Shown here: in pieces, positions 19,376 to 27,319 of the stretch | Position numbering within the stretch: position 1 is the first letter of the stretch | Layout: each line of letters opens with the position of its first letter | From: Methylohalobius crimeensis 10Ki | Lineage (GTDB): Bacteria; Pseudomonadota; Gammaproteobacteria; Methylococcales; Methylothermaceae | NCBI RefSeq assembly: GCF_000421465.1 | Contig: NZ_ATXB01000001.1 | Span: 1,178,001 to 1,242,000, forward strand | Length of the DNA: 64,000 nt | Direction of reading: 5' to 3' | Position numbers and translations under genes: made by a program | Notes under the pieces: generated by a model | Database searches by the model: none | Told to the model about the DNA's origin: nothing | The model's input: only the letters and a program-made list of their open reading frames with translations

Positions 19376-19388
19376 ATCCGATGGTAGA

Positions 19389-19417
19389 CCCCTATGTCGG
19401 AACTGACCCCTATGTCG
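19389..19417. repeat. REP-like repeat remainder beyond IS110
   Basis: Contains CCCCTATGTCGGAACTGACCCCTATGTCG, i.e. two copies of the CCCCTATGTCG module also found at 17854-17864. It is the right half of the repeat split by IS110. Confidence 0.7.
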
Positions 19418-19569
19418 TGATCTCTGGATGAAAGCGCATGGTTATGCCTGACAGCGTCGTGTGCTTCCTTCTTGTGAACCGCCTAGTGCGGACCCGCTTG
19501 CTAGGTGGTATGGGGAGGGCGGGCTAAGTCGGGTAGCAGGGAGGCGTTACCGCGCTCCCCGCCCCCTAA

Positions 19570-19603
19570 GAACCGTACGTGCGGGTTTCCCCGCATACGG
19601 CTC
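19570..19603 (-). ncRNA. Group II intron domain V
   Basis: 34-base hairpin that starts GAGCCGTATGCGGG, has a GAAA tetraloop and ends CGTACGGTTC. The AGC-type catalytic triad base and the two-base bulge before the lower stem are in the usual places. It begins two bases before the end of the RT stop region. Confidence 0.9.
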
Positions 19604-21323
19604 AAGCCTCTGCAAAGCCCCTTATGACAGGAGCCGGCAGTCCTCTTTCGACCCGGTTGTGGTACTGCCGATGGCAGTTCGGATGAAGGAGCACCAGGTT
19701 GGATTGTATGTCCCTGCCGCCATCGCATCTGTGTTGGATGTGATGCCGGTTCCATCCGGTTTCCTTGGTGATTGGTTCACCGCAGACCGCACACCTTCCT
19801 TCCTGGGCAAGCCAAAGGTTCAGCAGTTTTCCCCAGCCCTTGAGGTCGTCCTTCGCTTTCAGGTCGAGCCTTCTCTCGAAGTATTCCTCAAATTTCGGGT
19901 CGTAGGGGTTCGCTTCACCCTTGATCTTGACGTGGCGGCGGATCGGCGTGTCACTGGCTTTGACCAGTTTCATCAACTTTTCCTCGCCGTTTTTGTCCTT
20001 CACCTTGGCTCCGAACACCCAATTCCGGTTTCCTTGCCGGTGGAAATACCGGTCCTTGATCCATTTCTTGGGTTTGTTCGGATGCCTCCGGCAGCACCAG
20101 CGCCAAAGCTGTTTCCAGATGACGTAATCTACCTTCTGGAAGGTTTCTTTCGCCACCTGGTTTTGGTGATAGTTCGCCCACCCCCGGATTACCGGGTTCA
20201 GGCGTCCTATCAGATTTTCCTGCTTCGCCTGGCGGTTGGCTTTGATGAATTCCCGGATTTTGCGCCGAAGCGCCTGGACGTTCTTTTTCGCAGGTTTGAT
20301 GAGCAATTTGCCCCCATACTTGCGAACGTTCCATCCGAGAAAGTCAAAGCCCTCCTCGATATGCACGATCTTGGTTTTCTCGGGAGACAAGAAAAGCCCC
20401 CTTTCCTTTAGAAAACCTTCGATCACGGATTTCGCCTCTACGAGCGTCTCTTTCGAAGCGCCGGTGACGACGAAATCGTCACAATATCGCACCAGATAGA
20501 CTTTAGCGGGGTTGGAATATACACTTCCATTTGTGGTGAGGCGTTTTATTCCAAAATGCCGCTCCAACTCCTTTTCCATCCCGTCCAAAGTCATGTTCGC
20601 CAGCGTCGGCGAGAGGATACCGCCTTGCGGCGTGCCCGCCTCGGTTGGGAACCATTGGTGATTCCAGACGAAGCCGGAATCCAGCCATTTCCGTAGAACC
20701 GCCTTGTCCATGGGGATGTTGGCGGCCATCCAGTCGTGGCCGATGTTGTCGAAGCAACCGGCGATGTCCGCGTCCAGAACCCATTGAGCCGATTGGCGTT
20801 TTCCCAATGCTATAAAGCATTGTTCCGCCGCATCTCGGCTCGCCCGCATGGGCCGAAACCCGTACGAGTTCGGGTCCGCCAAGGTTTCTTCGATGGGTTC
20901 CAAAGCTTGCAGGTATATCGCCTGCATTGCCCGGTCCCGCATGGTCGGAATCCCCAGTGGGCGCTTCTTCCCGTTCGCTTTCGGGATAAGCACTCGCCTC
21001 AAGGGTCGGGGTCGGTAGCCCCTTCTCTTGAGCGACAATACCGCTTTGGCTTTGTCCGCCGGGGTGTTCCAGGTTTCCCGGTCCACGCCCGGCGTCCGTT
21101 TGCCCTGGTTTTCGGTCACCCGTTTCACGGCAAGGGCCTTGCCGGAGAACGAGTGGGTCAGGAGCCATTGCAAGGCTTTCACCTTGCCCCGGCGTTCTTC
21201 CCGGACCGCCTTTGCAATACGCATTTGCAGCCTTCGGACTTCCCGATGGGCCTTGGCCCAGTCGATGCCGTGCCAGTCCATCTCGAAGCCGGAGGCCGCA
21301 CCAGTTGCAATGTCAACCGTCAT
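19602..21323 (-). CDS. ltrA: Group II intron reverse transcriptase/maturase with HNH domain
   Basis: 573 residues. RT motifs in order: VLIPKANGKKRPLGIPTMRDRAMQ, YGFRPMRASRDA, VLDADIAGCFDNIGH, GTPQGGILSPTLANM, and the catalytic VRYCDDFVV (YCDD rather than YADD). A maturase X domain follows (LIGRLNPVIRGWANYHQ), then a C-terminal HNH endonuclease with CAVCGEPIT, RHHIQHRCDGG and LLHPNCHRQYHN. The ATG at 21323 is chosen for its GGAGG site; the frame is open 34 codons upstream. An intact intron mobility protein. Confidence 0.93.
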   Translation of the reverse strand: MTVDIATGAASGFEMDWHGIDWAKAHREVRRLQMRIAKAVREERRGKVKALQWLLTHSFSGKALAVKRVTENQGKRTPGVDRETWNTPADKAKAVLSLKRRGYRPRPLRRVLIPKANGKKRPLGIPTMRDRAMQAIYLQALEPIEETLADPNSYGFRPMRASRDAAEQCFIALGKRQSAQWVLDADIAGCFDNIGHDWMAANIPMDKAVLRKWLDSGFVWNHQWFPTEAGTPQGGILSPTLANMTLDGMEKELERHFGIKRLTTNGSVYSNPAKVYLVRYCDDFVVTGASKETLVEAKSVIEGFLKERGLFLSPEKTKIVHIEEGFDFLGWNVRKYGGKLLIKPAKKNVQALRRKIREFIKANRQAKQENLIGRLNPVIRGWANYHQNQVAKETFQKVDYVIWKQLWRWCCRRHPNKPKKWIKDRYFHRQGNRNWVFGAKVKDKNGEEKLMKLVKASDTPIRRHVKIKGEANPYDPKFEEYFERRLDLKAKDDLKGWGKLLNLWLAQEGRCAVCGEPITKETGWNRHHIQHRCDGGRDIQSNLVLLHPNCHRQYHNRVERGLPAPVIRGFAEA

Positions 21324-21959
21324 TTGCTTGTCCTCCTGTGAATGGCTCTGCAAACTCTCTTGCAAGGAGAGACCCGCCGGAAGTCTGCCCGCTTTCGCGT
21401 GGGATGATGTCGGGTTTCCCCTCAATCCCTATCCATCCCATTACAGGACGGCGTTCGCTTTTTCGGCTTCCCTTACCCGCATCTTCAACAACCTTCCTTA
21501 CGGTCGGCCTGCCCCGAAGGGCGGAGATACGGGCTTACCGTGTTTCGCGTAAGTGACTTCGGAAGGTTAGGCGCTGGCTTTTTCCCGGTAGGCATTTGTC
21601 CCCGCTTGGTGAGGGTGTAACACCAAGACCGCCTTCTCGCCTTTTGGCTCAAGCCTGTTCAGCATCTTTGGCTTGTCTAAGGTGACGGGATTTATCACCA
21701 GTTCGCATACGCTCGCCCTACTTCCGAGCCTAGCCCCCCACCGCGCGATGCTCGCAGTTCCGCCTTGCCCTCGCGGGTTCGGCTTCATCCCTTGCGGGAT
21801 TGGGGTACATTGTCGAGGCGGCTTCGGACGGAACGGTTGCCCCTTCCGCCCGCGCCTCTTGGCTACTACTGGAGGAACAGTAGGTTGTGTCATGGGATTA
21901 ATTCCAAGCACAACAATCACTTACGCGACTTCACGTCGCACACACCCGTTCTTACCCGA

Positions 21960-22169
21960 TTAGGCGACATCAACGTACTCAACATGACTGCTCGGTGGAG
22001 GAATGGGCTCCCCATCCTCTCGCATTCCATCGAGGTGAAACTCGATAGCTTCCCGAATTTGGTGCTCTACTTCCTCGACAGTCGCTCCGGTGGCTACACA
22101 ACCAGGCAGATCGGGGACATACGCTGAGTAATTGTTCTCCGCTTTCTCAATGACGATTGCATACTTCAT
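21960..22169 (-). CDS. hicB: HicB-family antitoxin
   Basis: 69 residues. MKYAIVIEKAENNYSAYVPDLPGCVATGATVEEVEHQIREAIEFHLDGM is the partial RNase H-like fold of HicB antitoxins, which bind and block HicA. No C-terminal DNA-binding domain is present, so this is the short form. It follows hicA after eight bases. The group II intron begins about 15 bases after its stop. Confidence 0.88.
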   Translation of the reverse strand: MKYAIVIEKAENNYSAYVPDLPGCVATGATVEEVEHQIREAIEFHLDGMREDGEPIPPPSSHVEYVDVA

Positions 22170-22177
22170 AGCTAACC

Positions 22178-22363
22178 CTATTTCCAGCCGGCCTGTTTGT
22201 AAATGCTTGCAACGGTTCCGACAGCCAAATCGTCTCCAGGTTTGCCTGGAACTGTTACCCTGCCGGACTTGGTAGGGTGCTTGAACTGCCGGTGACTACC
22301 GCGCGTCGAGTGCTGATACCACCCGTCTTCCTTCAGCTTCCGAAGAATATCACGTACTTTCAT
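22178..22363 (-). CDS. hicA: HicA-family mRNA interferase toxin
   Basis: 61 residues with a double-stranded RNA-binding fold. MKVRDILRKLKEDGWYQHSTRGSHRQFKHP contains the catalytic histidine in GSHRQF, and VPGKPGDDLAVGTVASIYKQAG is the usual second half. The ATG at 22363 begins the family N-terminus; a longer open frame exists only because a transposase remnant is joined directly upstream. Toxin before antitoxin is the common hic order. Confidence 0.9.
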   Translation of the reverse strand: MKVRDILRKLKEDGWYQHSTRGSHRQFKHPTKSGRVTVPGKPGDDLAVGTVASIYKQAGWK

Positions 22364-22709
22364 CGACTTCGAATACCCCCTGTGTCCCTTGTCGCGGTGG
22401 CGCACCAGCACAAAGAGCGCCCGCAGTGGGTTGCTGCGCACCCACTCGCCTTCGCCGACCCGGGTCGGCGTGGACGTGGTGCGGCGGAAGATCGTCTGAC
22501 AATTCGCCCAGCGGTTCCTCAGGCGCACGAAGTCGCGCCCGCGAACTCGCCCCACCCAGCGCCAACCCAGCCGCTCGACCTCGCGATAGAACGGGACCTT
22601 GAAGCCGGAATCGGCGGATGACCGGCTCTACCCCGGGCGGCAATAGCTCAGCGAGGCGTCGCAGGAAGCGGTGCTGCACGGCGCGATTGCCGAGCTTCTT
22701 TTGTGCCAT
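22364..22709 (-). pseudogene. IS4-type transposase remnant, frameshifted
   Basis: Two frames together resemble the middle of an IS4-like transposase: MAQKKLGNRAVQHRFLRRLAELLPPGVEPV, then after a shift near 22620 DSGFKVPFYREVERLGWRWVGRVRGRDFVRL and SNPLRALFVLVRHRDKGHRG. Both ends are missing. It runs straight into the hicA start and is bounded on the other side by the REP-like repeat. Confidence 0.75.
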
Positions 22710-22711
22710 TC

Positions 22712-22807
22712 GGGTCAGAGTAATATTTATGCCTTTATTTAAATTATTAGTACTCTGACCCCAATTATTTGACCCCAATTATTCTAGTACTCTGACCCCA
22801 ATTATTC
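22712..22807. repeat. REP-like repeat, copy A
   Basis: GGTCAGAGTAATATTTATGCC, an A+T-rich centre, then TTATTAGTACTCTGACCCC and two more CTGACCCCAATTATT-type modules. The outer arms are imperfectly inverted. A close relative sits at 29157-29248. Here the repeat lies between a transposase remnant and the truncated attC of cassette 2. Confidence 0.8.
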
Positions 22808-22824
22808 CCAATCTAACCTTGTTC

Positions 22825-22831
22825 GTTATGC
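22825..22831 (-). other. attC core site (R'') of integron cassette 2
   Basis: GCATAAC on the minus strand, exactly complementary to the GTTATGC at 28331-28337 that starts the same cassette. It overlaps the stop codon of the DUF2283 gene. The remainder of this attC is lost: about 17 bases later repeat copy A begins. Confidence 0.7.
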
Positions 22832-23023
22832 GGCTATGCCTTCTACATGCAAGCTGCTGACGTCCGTGCGTTTACTGGCATGCTCGAAAGTAATTGCGCA
22901 TACGTTTCCCTCCGAATCCAGGTCGAGAAGAGTATTTTCATCTAGATCCCGAGTCTCCGAAATCTTTCGCACCTGGAATTCAATGTACAAGGTGTCGGTA
23001 TCATCAAAATACTGAACTTTCAT
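22826..23023 (-). CDS. DUF2283 domain protein
   Basis: 65 residues. MKVQYFDDTDTLYIEFQ and LDLDSEGNVCAITFEHASKR match the DUF2283 pattern, a small beta-rich domain of unknown role often paired with another small gene like a toxin-antitoxin unit. It overlaps the upstream gene by four bases (ATGA). Its stop codon is part of the attC core, so it is the last gene of integron cassette 2. Confidence 0.82.
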   Translation of the reverse strand: MKVQYFDDTDTLYIEFQVRKISETRDLDENTLLDLDSEGNVCAITFEHASKRTDVSSLHVEGIAA

Positions 23024-23256
23024 AACCTGAAACCTCGATCGAAAAATGCATTATGGACCGTTTCCCGGTCGGGAAGCAAAACGACTCGCAAGTACCTGTT
23101 CCCCGCCTCCGGAATCCGGACCCATCTCCGTAGTCGGCCATCTTCTTGGACATGCTCATGCTCTGGGTGTTCGATTGCCCGGAGAATCCATTCGTCCCGG
23201 ATTTCCGCGCGGTCCGGGCGAGTGCGAGTGACTTTAAAATACTTGGTTGTCTTCAT
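23020..23256 (-). CDS. Small DUF4258-like protein of integron cassette 2
   Basis: 78 residues. MKTTKYFKVTRTRPDRAEIRDEWILRAIEHPEHEHVQEDGRLRRW with the end YLRVVLLPDRETVHNAFFDRGF resembles DUF4258-like small proteins that occur beside DUF2283 genes. Such pairs may be toxin and antitoxin, but this is not established here. IS630 copy 1 begins only a few bases before the ATG; without the two IS copies the start would lie about 20 bases after the cassette core site GTTATGC. Confidence 0.7.
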   Translation of the reverse strand: MKTTKYFKVTRTRPDRAEIRDEWILRAIEHPEHEHVQEDGRLRRWVRIPEAGNRYLRVVLLPDRETVHNAFFDRGFRL

Positions 23257-23277
23257 TGCCCTAGTGCTCTTTCAATT

Positions 23278-23943
23278 TTATATTGTCGGGTAGAGCTGTT
23301 TCAGCTTTATCCGGGCATCCTCAGTCGTAAACCGCCAATCGACGGTCACCGCAGCTTGGTTGCGTGCCGCCGCCCAGGCTTCGACCTCTCTGCGCACGGT
23401 TTCCCTATCCGGTAGCCGCCGATCAAGACATTGTCGCGACAACACGCTGAATTCGCATTCCGCCATATTCAACCAACTGCCATGCTTTGGTGTATACACA
23501 AATTCCAGTTTATCCAGCAGAGCGCGTGCGACCTGTGGCTCAAATGCTTTATACAAAGAAGCTCCCGTATGTGTGCTTAAGTTATCCATGACCAGGGTAA
23601 TACGCCGGGCATCCGGAAAGTCTTTCTCCACCAACGCCCGAACCCCCTCTGCCCATTGCGGCGCCGCATGATTGTCTGCGACCTCTATCCGTCTCCACCC
23701 CCTAAACGGGGCATAAAACTGAATCAGGTGGGCGACACCGTTGCGCTCGTACTCCACATCGTAGCGCTCGATTTGCCCGGGCTTGCCCGGCACGCGAGGT
23801 CGCCCTTCCCTCACACATTGCACGCTGGTTTCGTCCATGCACACCACCGGATAGTCCGGATCGAAGGGGCGCTTGTAAACCTCCAGGACGCGCTCCATCG
23901 CGCACACAAACGCGGCATTCTGTTTGGGCGGAATACACCACAT
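23278..23943 (-). CDS. IS630 transposase, catalytic frame (copy 1)
   Basis: 221 residues from the first ATG; the frame is open upstream to the A7 run (NAFKPWRKA). DDE catalytic residues are visible in VVCMDETSVQ, LVMDNLSTHTG and SWLNMAECEFSVLSRQ. It ends GRFTTEDARIKLKQLYPTI-like at the element edge. Needs the upstream frame for DNA binding, so the two form one transposase. Confidence 0.88.
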   Translation of the reverse strand: MWCIPPKQNAAFVCAMERVLEVYKRPFDPDYPVVCMDETSVQCVREGRPRVPGKPGQIERYDVEYERNGVAHLIQFYAPFRGWRRIEVADNHAAPQWAEGVRALVEKDFPDARRITLVMDNLSTHTGASLYKAFEPQVARALLDKLEFVYTPKHGSWLNMAECEFSVLSRQCLDRRLPDRETVRREVEAWAAARNQAAVTVDWRFTTEDARIKLKQLYPTI

Positions 23944-23959
23944 CGCTTTCCGCCACGGT

Positions 23960-24406
23960 TTAAAGGCGTTTTTTTAAAACGCGTCTTACCGATTCGTGCG
24001 AAATCGACTCCACAACACCCAACTCAACCAGTCGATCGCTCAACAGATGCAACGTCCAGCGCGATTGCCCCGGTGGCGGCTCACTGCACATCAGCGCCAC
24101 CAACTGCGCCTCGCCATCACCGTCGAGGACGCGCCGCTTTTCCCGCATACGCCGCTTGCGCTCCAAGGCCGCATCGAGGCCTTCCTCTACACAGCGTTGA
24201 CGCAACCGCGACACCGTGCGTGCGTTGACCCCGACAGTCTCAGCCACTTCGCTGTCCAGCAGGCCCGGGCCTTGATCGCCCTCATCGGCCCACAGCAGTA
24301 TTTGCGCGTGGGTGCGTCGATAGGCTGCCGTTTTGCCTTTGCGCACCAAAGCTTCCAAGCTCTGGCGCTCCTCCGCCGTCAGGCGGACAATGTATTTCTT
24401 CTTCAT
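23960..24406 (-). CDS. IS630 transposase, upstream frame (copy 1)
   Basis: 148 residues from MKKKYIVRLTAEERQ (starts ten codons further upstream are also possible). Helix-turn-helix DNA-binding part: VAETVGVNARTVSRLRQRCVEEGLDAALE, then SRWTLHLLSDRLVELGVVESISHESVRRVLKK. The frame ends just after a run of seven A residues (minus strand, about 23966-23972), beyond which the catalytic part continues in the +1 frame. Probably expressed as a fusion by frameshifting or slippage. Confidence 0.88.
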   Translation of the reverse strand: MKKKYIVRLTAEERQSLEALVRKGKTAAYRRTHAQILLWADEGDQGPGLLDSEVAETVGVNARTVSRLRQRCVEEGLDAALERKRRMREKRRVLDGDGEAQLVALMCSEPPPGQSRWTLHLLSDRLVELGVVESISHESVRRVLKKRL

Positions 24407-24790
24407 ACGCCTTCTCAGCATGTTGCTGGATAACATTGAGAAAGCACATTAACATTAGGCAATATTAAATTGAAGGTCTACTAGTGCTCTTTCAATTTTA
24501 TATTGTCGGGTAGAGCTGTTTCAGCTTTATCCGGGCATCCTCAGTCGTAAACCGCCAATCGACGGTCACCGCAGCTTGGTTGCGTACCGTCGCCCAGGCT
24601 TCGACCTCTCTGCGCACGGTTTTCCTATCCGGTAGCCGCCGATCAAGACATTGTCGCGACAACACGCTGAATTCGCATTCCGCCATATTCAACCAACTGC
24701 CATGCTTTGGTGTATACCTTAGTACAGGACAAAATCTGTAACCTACTGATAGTATGGGGATCATTTGATGATTTTCACCCTATCCTTGAT

Positions 24791-25843
24791 ATGAATGATT
24801 CCGTTTCTGCGCTTCGGGCCGTATTGGCTGAGCATCTCCCCTGGCATGGTGCCCGCTTGAACTTTCTGGCTCAGTTTCTGTTGGCCTTGTTCCAGGTACG
24901 CAGCGTCAATCTGGCCGAATTGGCCACGGCTTTCCGTGGCAAGGCGCAAGTGGCTTCGCACTATAAGCGTTTGCAGCGGTTCTTTCGGGGCTTTACGATC
25001 AACTATGACGTGCTGGCGCGGCTGCTGGTGCATTTGTTTGCGGTGGGTGAAGGGCCGTGGTATCTGACCTTGGATCGTACCAATTGGAAATTGGGTAAGA
25101 TCGAAATCAATTTTCTGGTGTTGGGCATTGCCCAGAAGGGGATGGCCTTGCCGGTGCTGTGGACGGTGTTGGGCAAAGCGGGCAATTCTCATACCGACCA
25201 GCGCATCGAATTGATGCAACGCTTTCTGGCGAACTTTGGTAAAACCCGCATCCGGGCGCTGTTGGCCGATCGAGAGTTTGTCGGTCAAAAATGGTTTACC
25301 TGGCTTCAGACCCAGGGCATTCCCTTTCATATTCGGATCAAGGAAAACACCCGAATTCCCAACACCTGGAATCGCGCCACCCCAGCCTGGCTGTTCTTTA
25401 GATCGCTTAGGCCCGGACAGATGCGTCACTTGGAAGGGCGTCGACCGGTCTGGGACTGCTTTATTCATATATCGGCTTTGCGGCTGGCCGATAACGAACT
25501 TTTGATCGTGGCAACTCACGGTGCGCCCCAGAGCGAGGCGTTCACCGCCTATGGGCAGCGTTGGGAAATCGAAACCCTGTTCGGCGCCTTGAAGTCCCGC
25601 GGCTTCAATTTGGAGGACACCCATCTGACTCATCCCGACCGCCTCAGCAAACTGCTGGCGCTTTTGGCGCTCGCCTTTGCTTGGAGTTGGCGTACCGGTG
25701 AGGTACTGACTGAACAAAAGCCCATTGAGGTAAAAAAACGCTCCAGCGACCGGTCAAGTCCGTCTTCCGACATGGCCTCGATTTCATCCGCAATCTCCTC
25801 TTCAACCTCTTCGATCGATGGACGGATTTTCTATGGCTATTGA
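24791..25843 (+). CDS. IS4-family transposase
   Basis: 350 residues. DDE residues: first Asp in WYLTLDRTNWKLGK, second in RALLADREFVGQKW, and the YREK-type motif in YGQRWEIETLFGALKSRGFNLEDTHL with the Glu. The ATG at 24791 follows the usual N-terminal MNDSVSALRAVLAEHLPWHGARLNFLAQFL; the frame runs upstream into the IS end. No frameshift or stop. Confidence 0.88.
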   Translation: MNDSVSALRAVLAEHLPWHGARLNFLAQFLLALFQVRSVNLAELATAFRGKAQVASHYKRLQRFFRGFTINYDVLARLLVHLFAVGEGPWYLTLDRTNWKLGKIEINFLVLGIAQKGMALPVLWTVLGKAGNSHTDQRIELMQRFLANFGKTRIRALLADREFVGQKWFTWLQTQGIPFHIRIKENTRIPNTWNRATPAWLFFRSLRPGQMRHLEGRRPVWDCFIHISALRLADNELLIVATHGAPQSEAFTAYGQRWEIETLFGALKSRGFNLEDTHLTHPDRLSKLLALLALAFAWSWRTGEVLTEQKPIEVKKRSSDRSSPSSDMASISSAISSSTSSIDGRIFYGY

Positions 25844-25864
25844 AGTTTTTTGTCCCGTACTGAG

Positions 25865-27319
25865 CTCGACTTTCCCCATTATGCGGCATAGCACATTATC
25901 TCGATACAGCGGGTCAGTAATGGGTTGGGATTTTTTTCCACGTCGGTGGCTGGCGGCGACCTGGAAAAAAGGTGTGCACTCCACAGGTGACGGCGTACCA
26001 AGGCCAACGCATCGATAAAGGTCGGGTGAGTTTTGCGATACCAGGCAGCGGTACGCACCGGCATCGCCTGGTTGGCGACCAGCCGATCGGCCATGAGGGT
26101 GACCAGGGAGAACAAGCCGAGCAGGATGGGCGTGGTCCGGGCGATCGCCCGCCTTGACCATTGGCGCTGCGTTTCCAGTCCCAAGTGGGCACGGGTTTCT
26201 TCGAAGGTGACCTCGACCTGCCAACGGCGGATAAACCACTGGACGATCTCTGTCGGCGCGGCCTTCGGATCCGTGCACAACAGCGCTTGGGCCTGGAAGC
26301 GCTGGAGCGGATCGCGGATCAGCACCCAACGGAGCGGTACGGGCGGTTTGCCCGCGTGGTACCACACCGCCGTGCCCGAGGCGATTTCCACCGGGCGGTC
26401 GGATTCGCCATACCACCGCGCAACGGTCAAGCGTTGCCAACGGGTCGCCGGGTCGGCGGCCACTTGCGCCAGCGTGGGGAGCCGTTTCCCTTTTTTGCGC
26501 GGTCGACCAGAGCGGCCCGGTCGCGGCGGCGGGGCCGGTTCGTACAACGCCGCATCCAACCGCAGCCGGGTCACGACACTGAACCGGTCCCCAGTGACGG
26601 CCGCCAAAAGATCCAAGGCCGCAAAGCTCTGATCGGCGACCACCACGATCGAGCGGGTGGGCAACCAGCGCCGGACCATCCGCAAGAGCTGCCGGGCCCG
26701 CTCGGTCAAGGATCGATGCGCACGCCGATAGCGCCGATAGTAGCGCTCCGAGGGGCATAGCGAGGTCAGAAAAGGAAGCGCCCAAACCCGATGGGCCCAA
26801 GGGATCGGCACCAACAGCATCAGGCTCAACCAGCGCAGGCCGCTGGCTTTCACAAAATGCCCCCGGCTGGAGCGGACCGGGTCCCGGTAGATCCCCCGAG
26901 CACCAATCTTGCGCCCCCACCGTCGCTCAATCGTGTCATCCAATCCCATCACCAAGGGTCCCTGCCAGGCAAACGCCTGGATTAACAGCCCCAACAACAG
27001 GCGACTGCTGGCCAGCCCAGACCACCGCGCCCGGCTGAGCACCCGATGGTAGTTCTTGAACCGTCGCTCCTCGCCGAGCCCCATCACCCGAAGCACTGCC
27101 GCCACCGTGCGTCGACCAGGCGTGAGGATCGCACCTATCAGTAACACTTGCGCCCGTTGCCATACCCTTTTGCTGAACAGCGGTGCAAACACCTTTATAA
27201 TCGACAAGACGTCGGGAGGTAATCCGCCCATCTGAAGAACCTCTTTTTGGTCGAAGATGATTCTTCATAGGTGGTTATCTCCCGGCCCTTATACAACCCC
27301 TCAAATGGGGAAAGTCGAG
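25865..27319 (-). mobile_element. IS701-like element inserted in the right tip of the IS4 element
   Basis: 1,455 bases with perfect 16-base terminal inverted repeats CTCGACTTTCCCCATT, flanked by the five-base duplication CTGAG. One gene fills it. The third layer of a nest: IS630, then IS4, then this element. Confidence 0.85.
25879..27231 (-). CDS. IS701-like DDE transposase
   Basis: 450 residues. Catalytic acids probably in LVMGLDDTIERRWGRK, VVVADQSFAALDLL and RWQVEVTFEETRAHLGLETQRQWS. RGIYRDPVRSSRGHFVKASGLRWLSLML is typical of IS701-type enzymes. Complete, with ATG at 27231. Confidence 0.85.
   Translation of the reverse strand: MGGLPPDVLSIIKVFAPLFSKRVWQRAQVLLIGAILTPGRRTVAAVLRVMGLGEERRFKNYHRVLSRARWSGLASSRLLLGLLIQAFAWQGPLVMGLDDTIERRWGRKIGARGIYRDPVRSSRGHFVKASGLRWLSLMLLVPIPWAHRVWALPFLTSLCPSERYYRRYRRAHRSLTERARQLLRMVRRWLPTRSIVVVADQSFAALDLLAAVTGDRFSVVTRLRLDAALYEPAPPPRPGRSGRPRKKGKRLPTLAQVAADPATRWQRLTVARWYGESDRPVEIASGTAVWYHAGKPPVPLRWVLIRDPLQRFQAQALLCTDPKAAPTEIVQWFIRRWQVEVTFEETRAHLGLETQRQWSRRAIARTTPILLGLFSLVTLMADRLVANQAMPVRTAAWYRKTHPTFIDALALVRRHLWSAHLFSRSPPATDVEKNPNPLLTRCIEIMCYAA

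Larger units (their letters stand above)
17897..19388 (-). mobile_element. IS110-family element inserted in a REP-like repeat
   Basis: About 1,492 bases. The left neighbour ends GAACTGA and the right neighbour begins CCCCTATGTCG; joining them rebuilds the repeat seen at 17847-17863. The dinucleotide GA at 17895-17896 and 19387-19388 would be the shared core. It has no terminal inverted repeats, a short 22-base end after the transposase stop and a 249-base noncoding end before its start, the layout of IS110-group elements. Confidence 0.8.
19528..21945 (-). mobile_element. Full-length group II intron
   Basis: About 2.4 kb. The 5' end is a GTGTG near 21941-21945 (a GTGTGTG run leaves two bases of doubt), followed by GCGAC and a structured leader. 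The 3' end carries a complete domain V (19570-19603) and a domain VI ending CTACCCGAC at 19528. It encodes an RT-maturase-HNH protein in the same strand. It is inserted about 15 bases after the hicB stop codon. All parts needed for splicing appear present. Confidence 0.85.
23264..24481 (-). mobile_element. IS630-family element, copy 1, complete
   Basis: 1,218 bases with imperfect inverted ends (GTGCTCTTTCAATTTTATATTG at the left, GTAGACCTTCAATTTAATATTG at the right end read inward), flanked by TA at 23262-23263 and 24482-24483 as expected for IS630. It differs from copy 2 by only a few bases. The right TA is shared with copy 2, so the two stand in tandem. Confidence 0.9.

Noticed and set aside
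19436-19450. A further GTTATGC/GCATAAC core site as the far end of the integron array
   Set aside because: Only the seven bases match. No attC hairpin surrounds it and no cassette gene ends there, so it may be chance.
21567-21920. 117-codon minus-strand open frame
   Set aside because: It lies in the structured 5' part of the group II intron, has no ribosome site and no family features.
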